Shown here piece after piece: positions 7,029 to 12,935 of a DNA stretch of 34,259 nt. Position 1 is the first letter of the stretch. Every line of letters starts with the position of its first letter. The notes beneath the pieces are model-generated. The model was not told the DNA's origin. It worked only from the letters and a program-made list of their open reading frames with translations, and ran no database searches. Source of the stretch: a virus. Made by a program: the position numbers and the translations under genes. The stretch spans positions 1-34,259 of IMG/VR virus record IMGVR_UViG_3300044957_000484, one strand, 5' to 3'.

Positions 7029-7437
7029 AGTTGAATCAGTAACAAATGAAGTTATCCCGGTAGGCAAGTATATTTGCACGGTGTCTGACGCCATTGTGAA
7101 GGACACGAAGGACAGGACGGGAGAATATATTGCTGTTAGCCTCAGGGTAGCCCACGGAGGTTATGCTGGCCGAGTTATTTTTCATAACTTTCATATTAAA
7201 AACACAAATCCAAAGGCCACGGGGATTGGGTTAGGACAGTTGAAAACAATGTTGGAAAAAATGGGGATGGGGCTAACGTTTGAAACTCCTTTCGACTGCT
7301 GTGAAGCCATTTTTGGAAAAAGTGTTGGGGTGCGTACAAAGATTAGGCGGGATGAAACCTACGGAGATAAGGCCGAGGTTAGTAGCTTTTTCCCAGTAAC
7401 AGAAACAGCAGAAGAAGAAGAAGAAGTTTCTTTTTAA
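7012..7437 (+). CDS. DUF669-family single-strand DNA-binding protein
   Basis: This 141-aa protein has the DUF669 pattern: an N-terminal beta-rich half (GKYICTVSDAIVKDTKDRTG) with a central GLGQLKTMLEKMGM segment. The family is predicted to have an OB fold and to bind ssDNA beside Sak4-type ATPases. The C-terminus is a run of Glu ending EEEVSF. It resembles the acidic tip of bacterial SSB, which ends in Pro-Phe and recruits repair proteins. AAGGAG lies 9 bases before the ATG, inside the preceding gene. The role in annealing or in protecting resected ends is inferred from neighbours. Confidence 0.75.
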   Translation: MFDLSEVESVTNEVIPVGKYICTVSDAIVKDTKDRTGEYIAVSLRVAHGGYAGRVIFHNFHIKNTNPKATGIGLGQLKTMLEKMGMGLTFETPFDCCEAIFGKSVGVRTKIRRDETYGDKAEVSSFFPVTETAEEEEEVSF

Positions 7438-7451
7438 TTTTAGGTGGGAAT

Positions 7452-8318
7452 ATGAACTGGTTACTAGACGAAGATAAAAACGCTCAAGTACAAAGATCAA
7501 GTGAATGGCATGAATTTCGCCGCAAGCATATTGGAGCAAGCGACGTTCCGGCCATCATGAATGAATGCGACTTTAAAAAGCCGCTAGATTTGTGGCTTGT
7601 AAAAACGAAGCGCAAAGAGCCGTTTGCCGGGAACTTTGCAACTCAACGCGGTATCGACGCCGAACCAGCTATTAGAAAACTATATGAGGAGCTCATGGGC
7701 GTTCCCCTTGAGGCTCCCGTTTTAGAGTTTAAGGAATGGCCAGTTCTTTCCGCCTCCCTGGACGGACTAAATAGAGAGGCTGAGATAGTAGTAGAGTTTA
7801 AGTATCCCAGCGCGGAAAAACATAAACAAGCCGTATTAGGCAAAGTTCCCAAAACATACGCCGCCCAGCTTCAGGCTCAAATGTTAGTTACGGGCTACGA
7901 CACCGCCCACTATGTTTCCTATGATGGCACTGACATTGCCGTTGTTGTTGTTAAAGAGGATAAGGAGTATCAGGCCAGGATTCTGGAAGAGTGTAAGAAG
8001 TTTTGGAACTACGTCGAGACGGATACCGAGCCGCCTAGCGAGTATATTGAGCTAACCGGAGCCGATCTTGAGCTAATGGCGAAAGAATACATTAGCGTTG
8101 TTTCAACTATCAACGAACTAAAAGAAAAGCAGGATGAACTAAAAAAGGCGATACTTGCCAAAACGGAAGCGAGTAAGGCAAAATTTTATGGCTTGCGCTT
8201 GCTCCGCACAAGCCGTAAGGGAGCGGTTGACTATTCTAAAGTGAAAGAGCTCAGCGGAGTTGACTTAGAAGTGTACAGAAAGCCGTCTATCACTGTTGAG
8301 ACTCTAGAGGTTCTATGA
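7452..8318 (+). CDS. YqaJ-type viral recombinase exonuclease
   Basis: This 288-aa protein is a lambda Exo/YqaJ-family 5'-3' exonuclease. The motifs run in order: RSSEWHEFRRKHIGASD (about residues 15-31), a helix with GIDAEPAIR (67-75), SLDG with catalytic D104, the E-x-K pair E115/K117 (VEFKYP), and the Gln-rich helix AAQLQAQM (137-144). It would resect double-stranded ends to give 3' overhangs for the annealing proteins encoded just upstream. The ribosome-binding site is AGGTGGG. Its last bases form an ATGA overlap with a 36-aa gene. Length and motif spacing are normal for the family. Confidence 0.9.
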   Translation: MNWLLDEDKNAQVQRSSEWHEFRRKHIGASDVPAIMNECDFKKPLDLWLVKTKRKEPFAGNFATQRGIDAEPAIRKLYEELMGVPLEAPVLEFKEWPVLSASLDGLNREAEIVVEFKYPSAEKHKQAVLGKVPKTYAAQLQAQMLVTGYDTAHYVSYDGTDIAVVVVKEDKEYQARILEECKKFWNYVETDTEPPSEYIELTGADLELMAKEYISVVSTINELKEKQDELKKAILAKTEASKAKFYGLRLLRTSRKGAVDYSKVKELSGVDLEVYRKPSITVETLEVL

Positions 8319-8425
8319 CCTGGCAAAACTTGGCGATCTATTACATTGTCGGCGGGATCATGTTTGTCAATATTGTTATAATTATTTGTGCCGTTAGTGA
8401 CTATTTTTGGAGGGGAAAAAAATGA
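8315..8425 (+). CDS. 36-aa single-span membrane peptide
   Basis: The ATG overlaps the YqaJ stop as ATGA, and its own TGA overlaps the start of the next gene as ATGA, so it is coupled on both sides. The peptide reads MTWQNLAIYY, then a hydrophobic span (about residues 8-27, rich in Ile and Val), then a basic tail WRGKK. This gives an N-out, C-in single-pass topology. Its position directly before a peptidoglycan-cleaving lipoprotein suggests a pinholin-like or export-helper role, but this is inference. It could equally be an early host-membrane toxin or a superinfection factor. No family is recognised. Confidence 0.6.
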   Translation: MTWQNLAIYYIVGGIMFVNIVIIICAVSDYFWRGKK

Positions 8426-9015
8426 AAAACGTATCAATTGGAGCGGTAATAGGGAGCATTTTAACTTACACGTTGCTAAGTTGCACAACGGTCCCCCCTC
8501 CCACGCCGCAAGAGGTTAAGAAGTCGTACCCCGCTCTCGAAGGATGGAAGCCCGAATGGTCGCCCATTGTAGTTGACGCCCTTGAAACTTATGGCAAAGA
8601 GCTCCTAGCCTTTAATCCAAGAGATAGATTGGAGTGGTGTTTTGGGGAAGACAATAAGCTGAACTATTTGCGGCTAATACAGGCCATTGCAAAATTTGAA
8701 TCTAACTTTGATCCCTCTACAACCTATAGAGAGACCTTCCATGACCGCCAAGGGCGAAATGTTATTTCCACTGGAATCATGCAAGTCTCTGCTGAATCCT
8801 GCAACGGCTACGGTATGAGTAAGAAACTCACACGGTATGAGGAGCTCCTAGACGTTCACGCAAACATGGAGTGTACAGTGCGGATTATGAATAAATGGAT
8901 TCGTGAGCATGGCGTGATTGCCCAAGAGCCCAAAAGGGGAACGGCAATCTATTGGAGCGTGATGCGCGAGAGCGGCAAACGAAAGTTTGTTAAGCAAATA
9001 ATGTGTAATAAATAA
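8422..9015 (+). CDS. Lipoprotein lytic transglycosylase (SLT domain)
   Basis: This 197-aa protein begins with a short basic-hydrophobic signal ending in the lipobox LLSC, with C21 as the lipidation site, so it should be exported and membrane anchored. A Pro-rich linker leads to an SLT fold: AIAKFESNFDP with catalytic E93, followed by TGIMQVSAES and a Cys-containing helical tail. It cleaves the MurNAc-GlcNAc bond of peptidoglycan. GGAGG precedes the ATG at 8422; a TTG at 8407 is rejected. It sits in the early plus-strand operon, far from the late lysis cassette. It may therefore act in wall remodelling or superinfection control rather than final lysis. Confidence 0.85.
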   Translation: MKNVSIGAVIGSILTYTLLSCTTVPPPTPQEVKKSYPALEGWKPEWSPIVVDALETYGKELLAFNPRDRLEWCFGEDNKLNYLRLIQAIAKFESNFDPSTTYRETFHDRQGRNVISTGIMQVSAESCNGYGMSKKLTRYEELLDVHANMECTVRIMNKWIREHGVIAQEPKRGTAIYWSVMRESGKRKFVKQIMCNK

Positions 9016-9024
9016 GGAGAGAAA

Positions 9025-9249
9025 ATGGAAAATACTAATGAATTAAACGTAAGGCCTGAGTTTGCAGTACATATGCTCAATCAAGAGGGCAAAGAAAAAG
9101 CCGCTAAAATTGCAATTGCGTTTCACAATCTTTTAGAGGAAATCTCGTCAATTTGTCCAGAAGGCAGAGAAATGTCTATTGTAAAAACAAAACTTGAGGA
9201 GGCTTCGTTTTTTGCCAAAAAAGCCATGGCAAAAAATAACTGCCAATAA
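9025..9249 (+). CDS. Probable Acb2/Tad1-type cyclic-nucleotide sponge (anti-CBASS)
   Basis: This 74-aa all-helical protein has two amphipathic helices joined by a turn containing CPEGRE, then MSIVKTKLEEASFFAKKAMA. This pattern (P-x-G-R-E, then a T-K-L-E-E-A helix with aromatic and K-A-x-A residues) matches what I know of the Acb2/Tad1 hairpin family. Those proteins form hexamers and sequester cyclic oligonucleotides made by CBASS, or signalling molecules of Thoeris, and so protect the phage. AAGGAG precedes the ATG. It follows the transglycosylase in a run of small early genes, a usual place for anti-defence genes. Family assignment is by eye; ligand specificity cannot be read. Confidence 0.65.
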   Translation: MENTNELNVRPEFAVHMLNQEGKEKAAKIAIAFHNLLEEISSICPEGREMSIVKTKLEEASFFAKKAMAKNNCQ

Positions 9250-9318
9250 TTTCCAGAGGGTTTTACCCAAGCAAGTCGGATATATTTGAGCAGACTTATG
9301 AAGTTGTGAGGAAGTAAA

Positions 9319-9504
9319 ATGAAAGAGATGACACGGGAAGAGTTATTGGAGGAGATAAAAATCCTCCAACAAAATTATCTAGGCTCAGAGGTAGATCGGA
9401 AATACTTCGAGCATGAACTTGTTCCCCAACTTCTTAAGGAGATTGAGGAGTTAAAGGAACAACTTAAAAAATATAATGAATTCCGACAAGAGACAAACTA
9501 TTAA
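9319..9504 (+). CDS. Small coiled-coil protein
   Basis: This 61-aa protein is highly charged and almost entirely helical. Leu/Ile heptads in EELLEEIKILQQNYLG and in LVPQLLKEIEELKEQLKKYN suggest a dimeric coiled coil. GAGGAAG lies upstream of the ATG. It shows no catalytic or membrane features. It belongs to the string of small early genes and I do not recognise a family; an adaptor or regulator that binds another protein is plausible. Confidence 0.6.
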   Translation: MKEMTREELLEEIKILQQNYLGSEVDRKYFEHELVPQLLKEIEELKEQLKKYNEFRQETNY

Positions 9505-9582
9505 GATTAAACAAGATTTTACCTGGTAAGGGGCTGTTTTATAATGAATAAGGAGAGCAATTTATAAAGGGAGAGGAACAAC

Positions 9583-9984
9583 GTGGGTGATTACGTTAAA
9601 AACTATGAATCAGAAGCAAAGTTTTCTGACCTCAAGGGCCAAACAATTATTGAATTAGATGGATTACAGAAAGATTCAGATTACGTTTCTGTGAAAACAA
9701 AAGAGGGGAAAGAATATCAATGGTGTTATCACGACGATTGCTGTGCAAAATGCAGCATAGAGGATATTACTGGAGACGTTGAAGACGTTATTGGAAGCGA
9801 AATTCTTTTAGCAGAAGAGGTTTCGCAAAAAGAGCTTAAAGAAAGTGACGAAGGAAGTTTTACTTGGACGTTTTATAAGCTGAGTACAATCAAGGGGTCG
9901 ATCACAGTTAGATGGTATGGGTCATCTAATGGTTACTATTCTGAATCGGTCTCGTTTGAGGATATGCCAATTATTGAGGAATAA
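9583..9984 (+). CDS. DUF7448-like conserved phage protein
   Basis: This 133-aa protein starts at GTG 9583 behind GGGAGAGG. Its core is recognisable: a beta-rich start with DLKGQTIIELDGLQ, then YQWCYHDDCCAKCSIEDITG and DVIGSEILLAEEVS. The His-Asp-Asp-Cys-Cys stretch and the I-E-D-I-x-G-D motif are hallmarks of a family common in phages and plasmids, listed as DUF7448. Its function is unknown to me; the conserved Cys and His suggest metal binding or a redox role. A beta-rich C-terminal half ends with an acidic tail. The next gene starts immediately after its stop. Confidence 0.7.
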   Translation: MGDYVKNYESEAKFSDLKGQTIIELDGLQKDSDYVSVKTKEGKEYQWCYHDDCCAKCSIEDITGDVEDVIGSEILLAEEVSQKELKESDEGSFTWTFYKLSTIKGSITVRWYGSSNGYYSESVSFEDMPIIEE

Positions 9985-10155
9985 ATGAATAAAGAAACAG
10001 TAGAAACAATTAGAGACATTCTTTTATGGGTGCAACTAGCAATATCTGTTGTTGCCGTTTTCTTCGCGACTCGATTTGTAATAGAAGCACACGGGTTTAA
10101 AAAGGCGGTTAAGAATTTAAAGGGCGTAAAAGATGAATCATCGCGAACCAATTGA
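9985..10155 (+). CDS. 56-aa single-span membrane protein
   Basis: The ATG at 9985 follows the previous TAA directly, with GAGGA five bases upstream, and the frame ends at TGA 10153-10155. The peptide has an acidic N-terminus, one hydrophobic span (ILLWVQLAISVVAVFFATRF, about residues 12-31) and a basic C-terminal helix (GFKKAVKNLKGVK). It overlaps the next gene by 23 bases. The family is not recognised. The coupling and codon pattern support a real gene. Confidence 0.6.
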   Translation: MNKETVETIRDILLWVQLAISVVAVFFATRFVIEAHGFKKAVKNLKGVKDESSRTN

Positions 10156-10342
10156 TTATGTGCTTGTTATTGGTTTTGCAATACTGTTTTTAGTAGCTGT
10201 TACGATGATTTTATCAATAGTCATTTCTGCATATTCAAGATACTCATACTGCAAATCGAAAGGCGTTCCTTACGGTATTTGCAGCGAATACATAAGGGAA
10301 GAATTTGCAACACAGAATATTAAGTTGAGGGTGAAAGAATGA
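10133..10342 (+). CDS. 69-aa membrane protein
   Basis: This protein has one long hydrophobic segment (about residues 10-33, VLVIGFAILFLVAVTMILSI) and then a cytoplasmic-looking tail with two Cys and a basic end. The ATG at 10133 lies within the preceding gene, with AAGGG upstream. Its last bases form an ATGA overlap with the next start. Two consecutive small membrane genes in an early operon suggest host-envelope modification, but no function can be assigned. Confidence 0.6.
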   Translation: MNHREPIDYVLVIGFAILFLVAVTMILSIVISAYSRYSYCKSKGVPYGICSEYIREEFATQNIKLRVKE

Positions 10343-10572
10343 ACGAGCAAACTCCATTCTTATGGAAGCAAACAAGAAACAGTTGGGAATACTTCCTTGA
10401 AGAGTCACATGACTTTGACGGTTGCTTGAATTATGACGTGAAGACACAACTAAATGAATTAGGGAGCAAAGGGTGGGAATTGGTTTCTACTGAAGTAAAA
10501 GAATATCACACGATTGGCAGGAGTGTACCAGTTCGGAACATGGTTATGTTTTTCAAAAGGGTAAAGGAATGA
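10339..10572 (+). CDS. DUF4177-like small protein
   Basis: This 77-aa protein has the DUF4177 pattern: an aromatic N-terminal strand (NSWEYFLEES), then the signature LNELGSKGWELVSTEV, and a final strand MVMFFKRVKE. DUF4177 proteins are small alpha/beta proteins of unknown function that are common in phages. It starts by ATGA overlap with the previous gene and ends by ATGA overlap with the next. The N-terminal half is longer than the minimal domain. Confidence 0.65.
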   Translation: MNEQTPFLWKQTRNSWEYFLEESHDFDGCLNYDVKTQLNELGSKGWELVSTEVKEYHTIGRSVPVRNMVMFFKRVKE

Positions 10573-10808
10573 TTAGGGACCACAAAATCAAGGTCATTAG
10601 CAACTGGGGAAAAGAAACGGTATATCTTTGTTTTGAAGAGCCGCAAAAAGAAATACAACTGGAACCAGAGCAGGACTTTACTTTCTGTGAGACGTGCTAT
10701 GATAAACCCATTTCGTATTATTGCCCGACTGGTAAAGGGGAAGTAAGAATAATGGAGTACGTTTCCTACAATTGTGGCGGGGTTTACAAGGTAGGTAAAA
10801 AGGAATGA
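10569..10808 (+). CDS. 79-aa hypothetical protein, Cys-containing
   Basis: This protein has a beta-rich start (KIKVISNWGKETVYLCF), a middle with FCETCYDKPISYYC, and a Gly-rich end YNCGGVYKVGK. Five Cys residues, three of them in the C-E-T-C...C stretch, suggest possible metal binding. ATGA overlaps on both sides place it firmly in the coupled operon, and AAAGGA precedes the ATG. No family is recognised. Confidence 0.6.
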   Translation: MIRDHKIKVISNWGKETVYLCFEEPQKEIQLEPEQDFTFCETCYDKPISYYCPTGKGEVRIMEYVSYNCGGVYKVGKKE

Positions 10809-10909
10809 GCAACGAATCACTAATCTATAAAGCCATTTGCTGGCTAATCGAAAAGAGTAAGTATCTTAATCCTGAAATTTTAATACGAGAATGGATAGAG
10901 AAGAAATGA
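10805..10909 (+). CDS. 34-aa micro-protein
   Basis: The ATG overlaps the previous stop as ATGA and its TGA overlaps the next start as ATGA. The peptide is one or two amphipathic helices (MSNESLIYKAICWLIEKS, then NPEILIREWIEKK). AAGGA lies just upstream. It is not recognised. Its reality rests on the perfect overlap on both sides, which continues the pattern of the neighbours. Confidence 0.5.
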   Translation: MSNESLIYKAICWLIEKSKYLNPEILIREWIEKK

Positions 10910-11187
10910 ACGAGCAATCAATCGGTGAAAATTTAATAAAGTGCGCCCATTGCGGGATTCTATATTCCTCCAGAGAAAACCATTCTATGTGCACCGGCAC
11001 TGGAACATTTCTCCAAATAGACACTGAAAGCAGACTCCTCTGTGAGTGCCCAAAGTGCGGGATACAATTTGAAAAAGATCTAGGAGATCCAGACTTAGAA
11101 AACTGCACCATTCGAGAACTAGAAATGTTCAAGATCGGATTTGAGCATGGAAGGAGAGTAGCAAATGGAAAAAACACAAATAATTAA
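10906..11187 (+). CDS. Small zinc-binding protein
   Basis: This 93-aa protein has two CxxC knuckles: C13-A-H-C16 (IKCAHCGILYSS) and C48-P-K-C51 (CECPKCGIQFEKD), with C29 and C46 between. A helical tail follows (TIRELEMFKIGFEHGRR). This looks like a double zinc ribbon that may bind nucleic acid or protein. I take the ATG at 10906 (ATGA overlap) instead of an in-frame ATG at 10891 that lacks a ribosome-binding site. It overlaps the following small membrane gene by 23 bases. No named family. Confidence 0.6.
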   Translation: MNEQSIGENLIKCAHCGILYSSRENHSMCTGTGTFLQIDTESRLLCECPKCGIQFEKDLGDPDLENCTIRELEMFKIGFEHGRRVANGKNTNN

Positions 11188-11302
11188 CATCATAGGGTCA
11201 ATGTTTTTCTTTGCAATGCTGATATTTGGAGAGTTAAAAACTAAACTAGCTATATTCATGACGATTTTGTTTGCGCTAATGTTTCTTTGGGGTGCGCTAT
11301 GA
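11165..11302 (+). CDS. 45-aa two-span membrane peptide
   Basis: The ATG at 11165 follows GGAGAGTAGCAA in the end of the preceding gene, and the TGA overlaps the next start as ATGA. The peptide has two hydrophobic helices (about residues 6-22 and 28-44) separated by GELKTK, giving a hairpin with a short charged loop. That topology occurs in small holins and antiholins, but this gene is early and away from the late lysis cassette. No family is recognised. Confidence 0.55.
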   Translation: MEKTQIINIIGSMFFFAMLIFGELKTKLAIFMTILFALMFLWGAL

Positions 11303-11490
11303 AAGCAACAATTAGTTTCAACTTACCTGAAGATCGGGAAGACTTTGACTTTGCCTTAAATGGAGTCGAATACTACCTTACAATCAAGGAATTGGATGAC
11401 TGGCTTAGAGGCTTAGCAAAATACGAAAATAAAGAAACAGTCAAAATTCATGAAGTAAGAGCAAGGCTCAGGGAACGTGTGTCTTTTTGA
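11299..11490 (+). CDS. 63-aa conserved-looking phage protein
   Basis: The peptide starts MKATISFNLPEDREDFDFAL and continues with GVEYYLTIKELDDWLRGLAK and an Arg-rich end. The order (FNLPE, then a helix, then L-D-x-W-L-R) recurs in small proteins of many unrelated phages, none with a function known to me. I chose the ATG at 11299, overlapping the previous stop as ATGA, over an in-frame ATG at 11287. It is the last gene of the coupled chain. Confidence 0.6.
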   Translation: MKATISFNLPEDREDFDFALNGVEYYLTIKELDDWLRGLAKYENKETVKIHEVRARLRERVSF

Positions 11491-11520
11491 TAGCCTAAAG
11501 CGTGTATAAACACAACCAGT

Positions 11521-11551
11521 TTGCCATGGATTTGGTCTACCATGCTATAAT
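11521..11551 (+). promoter_or_regulatory. Sigma-70-like promoter candidate
   Basis: A perfect TATAAT lies at 11546-11551, with TTGCCA at 11521-11526, a 19-base spacer (slightly long). Around it TTTGCCATGGAT and TTTGCCCATGGAT form a near-direct repeat. The predicted start site, about 7 bases past TATAAT, falls on or next to the ATG at 11558. It would drive the basic peptide and the nuclease gene, separate from the early operon. Confidence 0.5.
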
Positions 11552-11557
11552 TTGCCC

Positions 11558-11662
11558 ATGGATGAGACAGATCTTTGCGGCATCATGAAATCGGAGCTCG
11601 CCAAGCTAAAACGCGGTCGACACCGCCGAAAGCGATCTTTTCATAAAAAAAGAAGAAAATAA
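11558..11662 (+). CDS. 34-aa Arg/Lys-rich peptide
   Basis: The ATG at 11558 opens a peptide MDETDLCGIMKSELAKLKRG followed by a C-terminus that is almost all Arg, Lys and His, ending at TAA 11660-11662. The acidic start and very basic end suggest nucleic-acid binding. There is no ribosome-binding site, and the ATG lies where the TATAAT promoter would start transcription, so translation may be leaderless. It may be a chance frame; evidence is limited to position and composition. Confidence 0.4.
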   Translation: MDETDLCGIMKSELAKLKRGRHRRKRSFHKKRRK

Positions 11663-11698
11663 TTATTATTTGTCATTGATTTCCATCACTATTATGGA

Positions 11699-12487
11699 AT
11701 GGCGCCAAAGAATGGACCCAAAATCCTGCTTGTCGACATTGAGGTTATGCCTATGGAGGTCTTTTGCTTTGACCTCTATGACCCAAAATTAAACCACAAG
11801 AATATTGTTAAAGATTGGTCAATCATTTCATACGCGGCCCAATGGGTAGGCGAAAGTAAGGTATATTATCAAGATCAACGTAACGCCAAAGACTTAAGGG
11901 ACGAAAAGAAAATACTGCAAGAGATTTGGGATCTAATAAATGAGTGCGACATTTTCTTAGGCCACAACTCCCAAGGCTTTGACTTTCCAAAACTTAACAC
12001 CCGCTTTATTAAACACGGCTTTAAACCAATTAAGCCAGACAAGCACATTGATACGCTAAAGATGGCTAAGAAACATTTTAAAGTCTCCTCAAACTCCCTC
12101 GAATATCTCCTAGAGTTTCTAGAGTGTAAAAACCGCAAAACAAAGCATGAGAAATACCCTGGAATGTCCCTTTTTCACGCTTTAAGAAGTGGAGAAAAGG
12201 GCGCTTGGGAAGAGCTCAAAAAGTACAATATCAATGACATTGCAGCGACAAGGGAGCTCTATGAGCGGATCTATCCGTGGTCTAATCACATTAACTTCAA
12301 CCTGTACACTAAAGAGCTAGACATTGTTTGCAGCTGTGGATCCACTGAGTTTGTTAAAAACGGCTTTACTTGGAAAGAAAGCGGCAAGTACCAGGTTTAT
12401 ATTTGCGTAAGCTGTGGAGCCCGTGAGAGGGGAAGAGTTAACCTTATCTCTGCAACTAAGAAGGATACGCTAAGAAAGCGCGTTTAA
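11699..12487 (+). CDS. DEDD-family 3'-5' exonuclease (RNase H-like) with C-terminal zinc ribbon
   Basis: This 262-aa protein resembles the YprB/RNase_H_2 exonuclease group. Exo I is VDIEV with D13 and E15, Exo II is LGHNSQGFDFPKL, an IDTL segment follows, and Exo III is KYNINDIAATRELYER (Y-x-x-x-D). The last 60 residues carry two CxxC pairs (CSCGS and CVSCGA) that form a zinc ribbon likely to grip nucleic acid. It could proofread, degrade host DNA or process RNA. It starts at ATG 11699 without a clear ribosome-binding site. It is the last plus-strand gene and converges with the M15 peptidase gene with four bases between the stops. Confidence 0.8.
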   Translation: MAPKNGPKILLVDIEVMPMEVFCFDLYDPKLNHKNIVKDWSIISYAAQWVGESKVYYQDQRNAKDLRDEKKILQEIWDLINECDIFLGHNSQGFDFPKLNTRFIKHGFKPIKPDKHIDTLKMAKKHFKVSSNSLEYLLEFLECKNRKTKHEKYPGMSLFHALRSGEKGAWEELKKYNINDIAATRELYERIYPWSNHINFNLYTKELDIVCSCGSTEFVKNGFTWKESGKYQVYICVSCGARERGRVNLISATKKDTLRKRV

Positions 12488-12491
12488 CACT

Positions 12492-12932
12492 TCACCTAGC
12501 CTCATCAACAATAGTAAAATGCATTGGATCTGGACGGCGATAGTCACCTCCCCAATAAAATCCTGCGTCTTTAAAGCACTTAACAAAGAGCCTGGAAAGT
12601 GTACTTTGAGCCCCCAGCGGATTTCTAGAGCCGTTTACATCAATAGCTAGGCCCCATGAGTGCACCGACATAAGGCCAGGCACTCCTCTAACTGAGCGAA
12701 TATTGAAGCATCCGTTAAACTCATCTAGTTCATGGGCAATGTTAAATACTCTTAGGTTATTGAGAGCGGCGTCCATATTTAAGAACATGGCTCTATTCAT
12801 GTAAATGTTCTTTTTTCCCATATTTATAAAATTGGGAACTTGGTAGGCGGCCATCCATAGCCTTTCATCCGGCCATTCCTGGCCGGTTATCTTTCCGAAC
12901 TTTTCTGGAAGCTGTGAGCGTTTGATTGTCAT
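12492..12932 (-). CDS. M15-family peptidase endolysin (L-Ala-D-Glu or D-Ala-D-Ala type)
   Basis: This 146-aa enzyme cleaves peptidoglycan peptide stems. The zinc site is clear: SVHSWGLAIDVN gives H91 and D98, and PDPMHF gives catalytic D135 and H138, the arrangement of phage endopeptidases such as Ply500 and VanY-like enzymes. There is no signal peptide, so it needs the holin for release. It is the last gene of the late minus-strand operon, well away from the holin/spanin cassette at 24.2-24.9 kb. The ribosome-binding site is weak. Function is secure; the exact bond is not. Confidence 0.85.
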   Translation of the reverse strand: MTIKRSQLPEKFGKITGQEWPDERLWMAAYQVPNFINMGKKNIYMNRAMFLNMDAALNNLRVFNIAHELDEFNGCFNIRSVRGVPGLMSVHSWGLAIDVNGSRNPLGAQSTLSRLFVKCFKDAGFYWGGDYRRPDPMHFTIVDEAR

Positions 12933-12935
12933 TTT

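Noticed and set aside
9475-9528. 17-codon open frame after the coiled-coil gene
   Set aside because: It is very short, overlaps the preceding gene, has no ribosome-binding site and shows no feature that supports translation.
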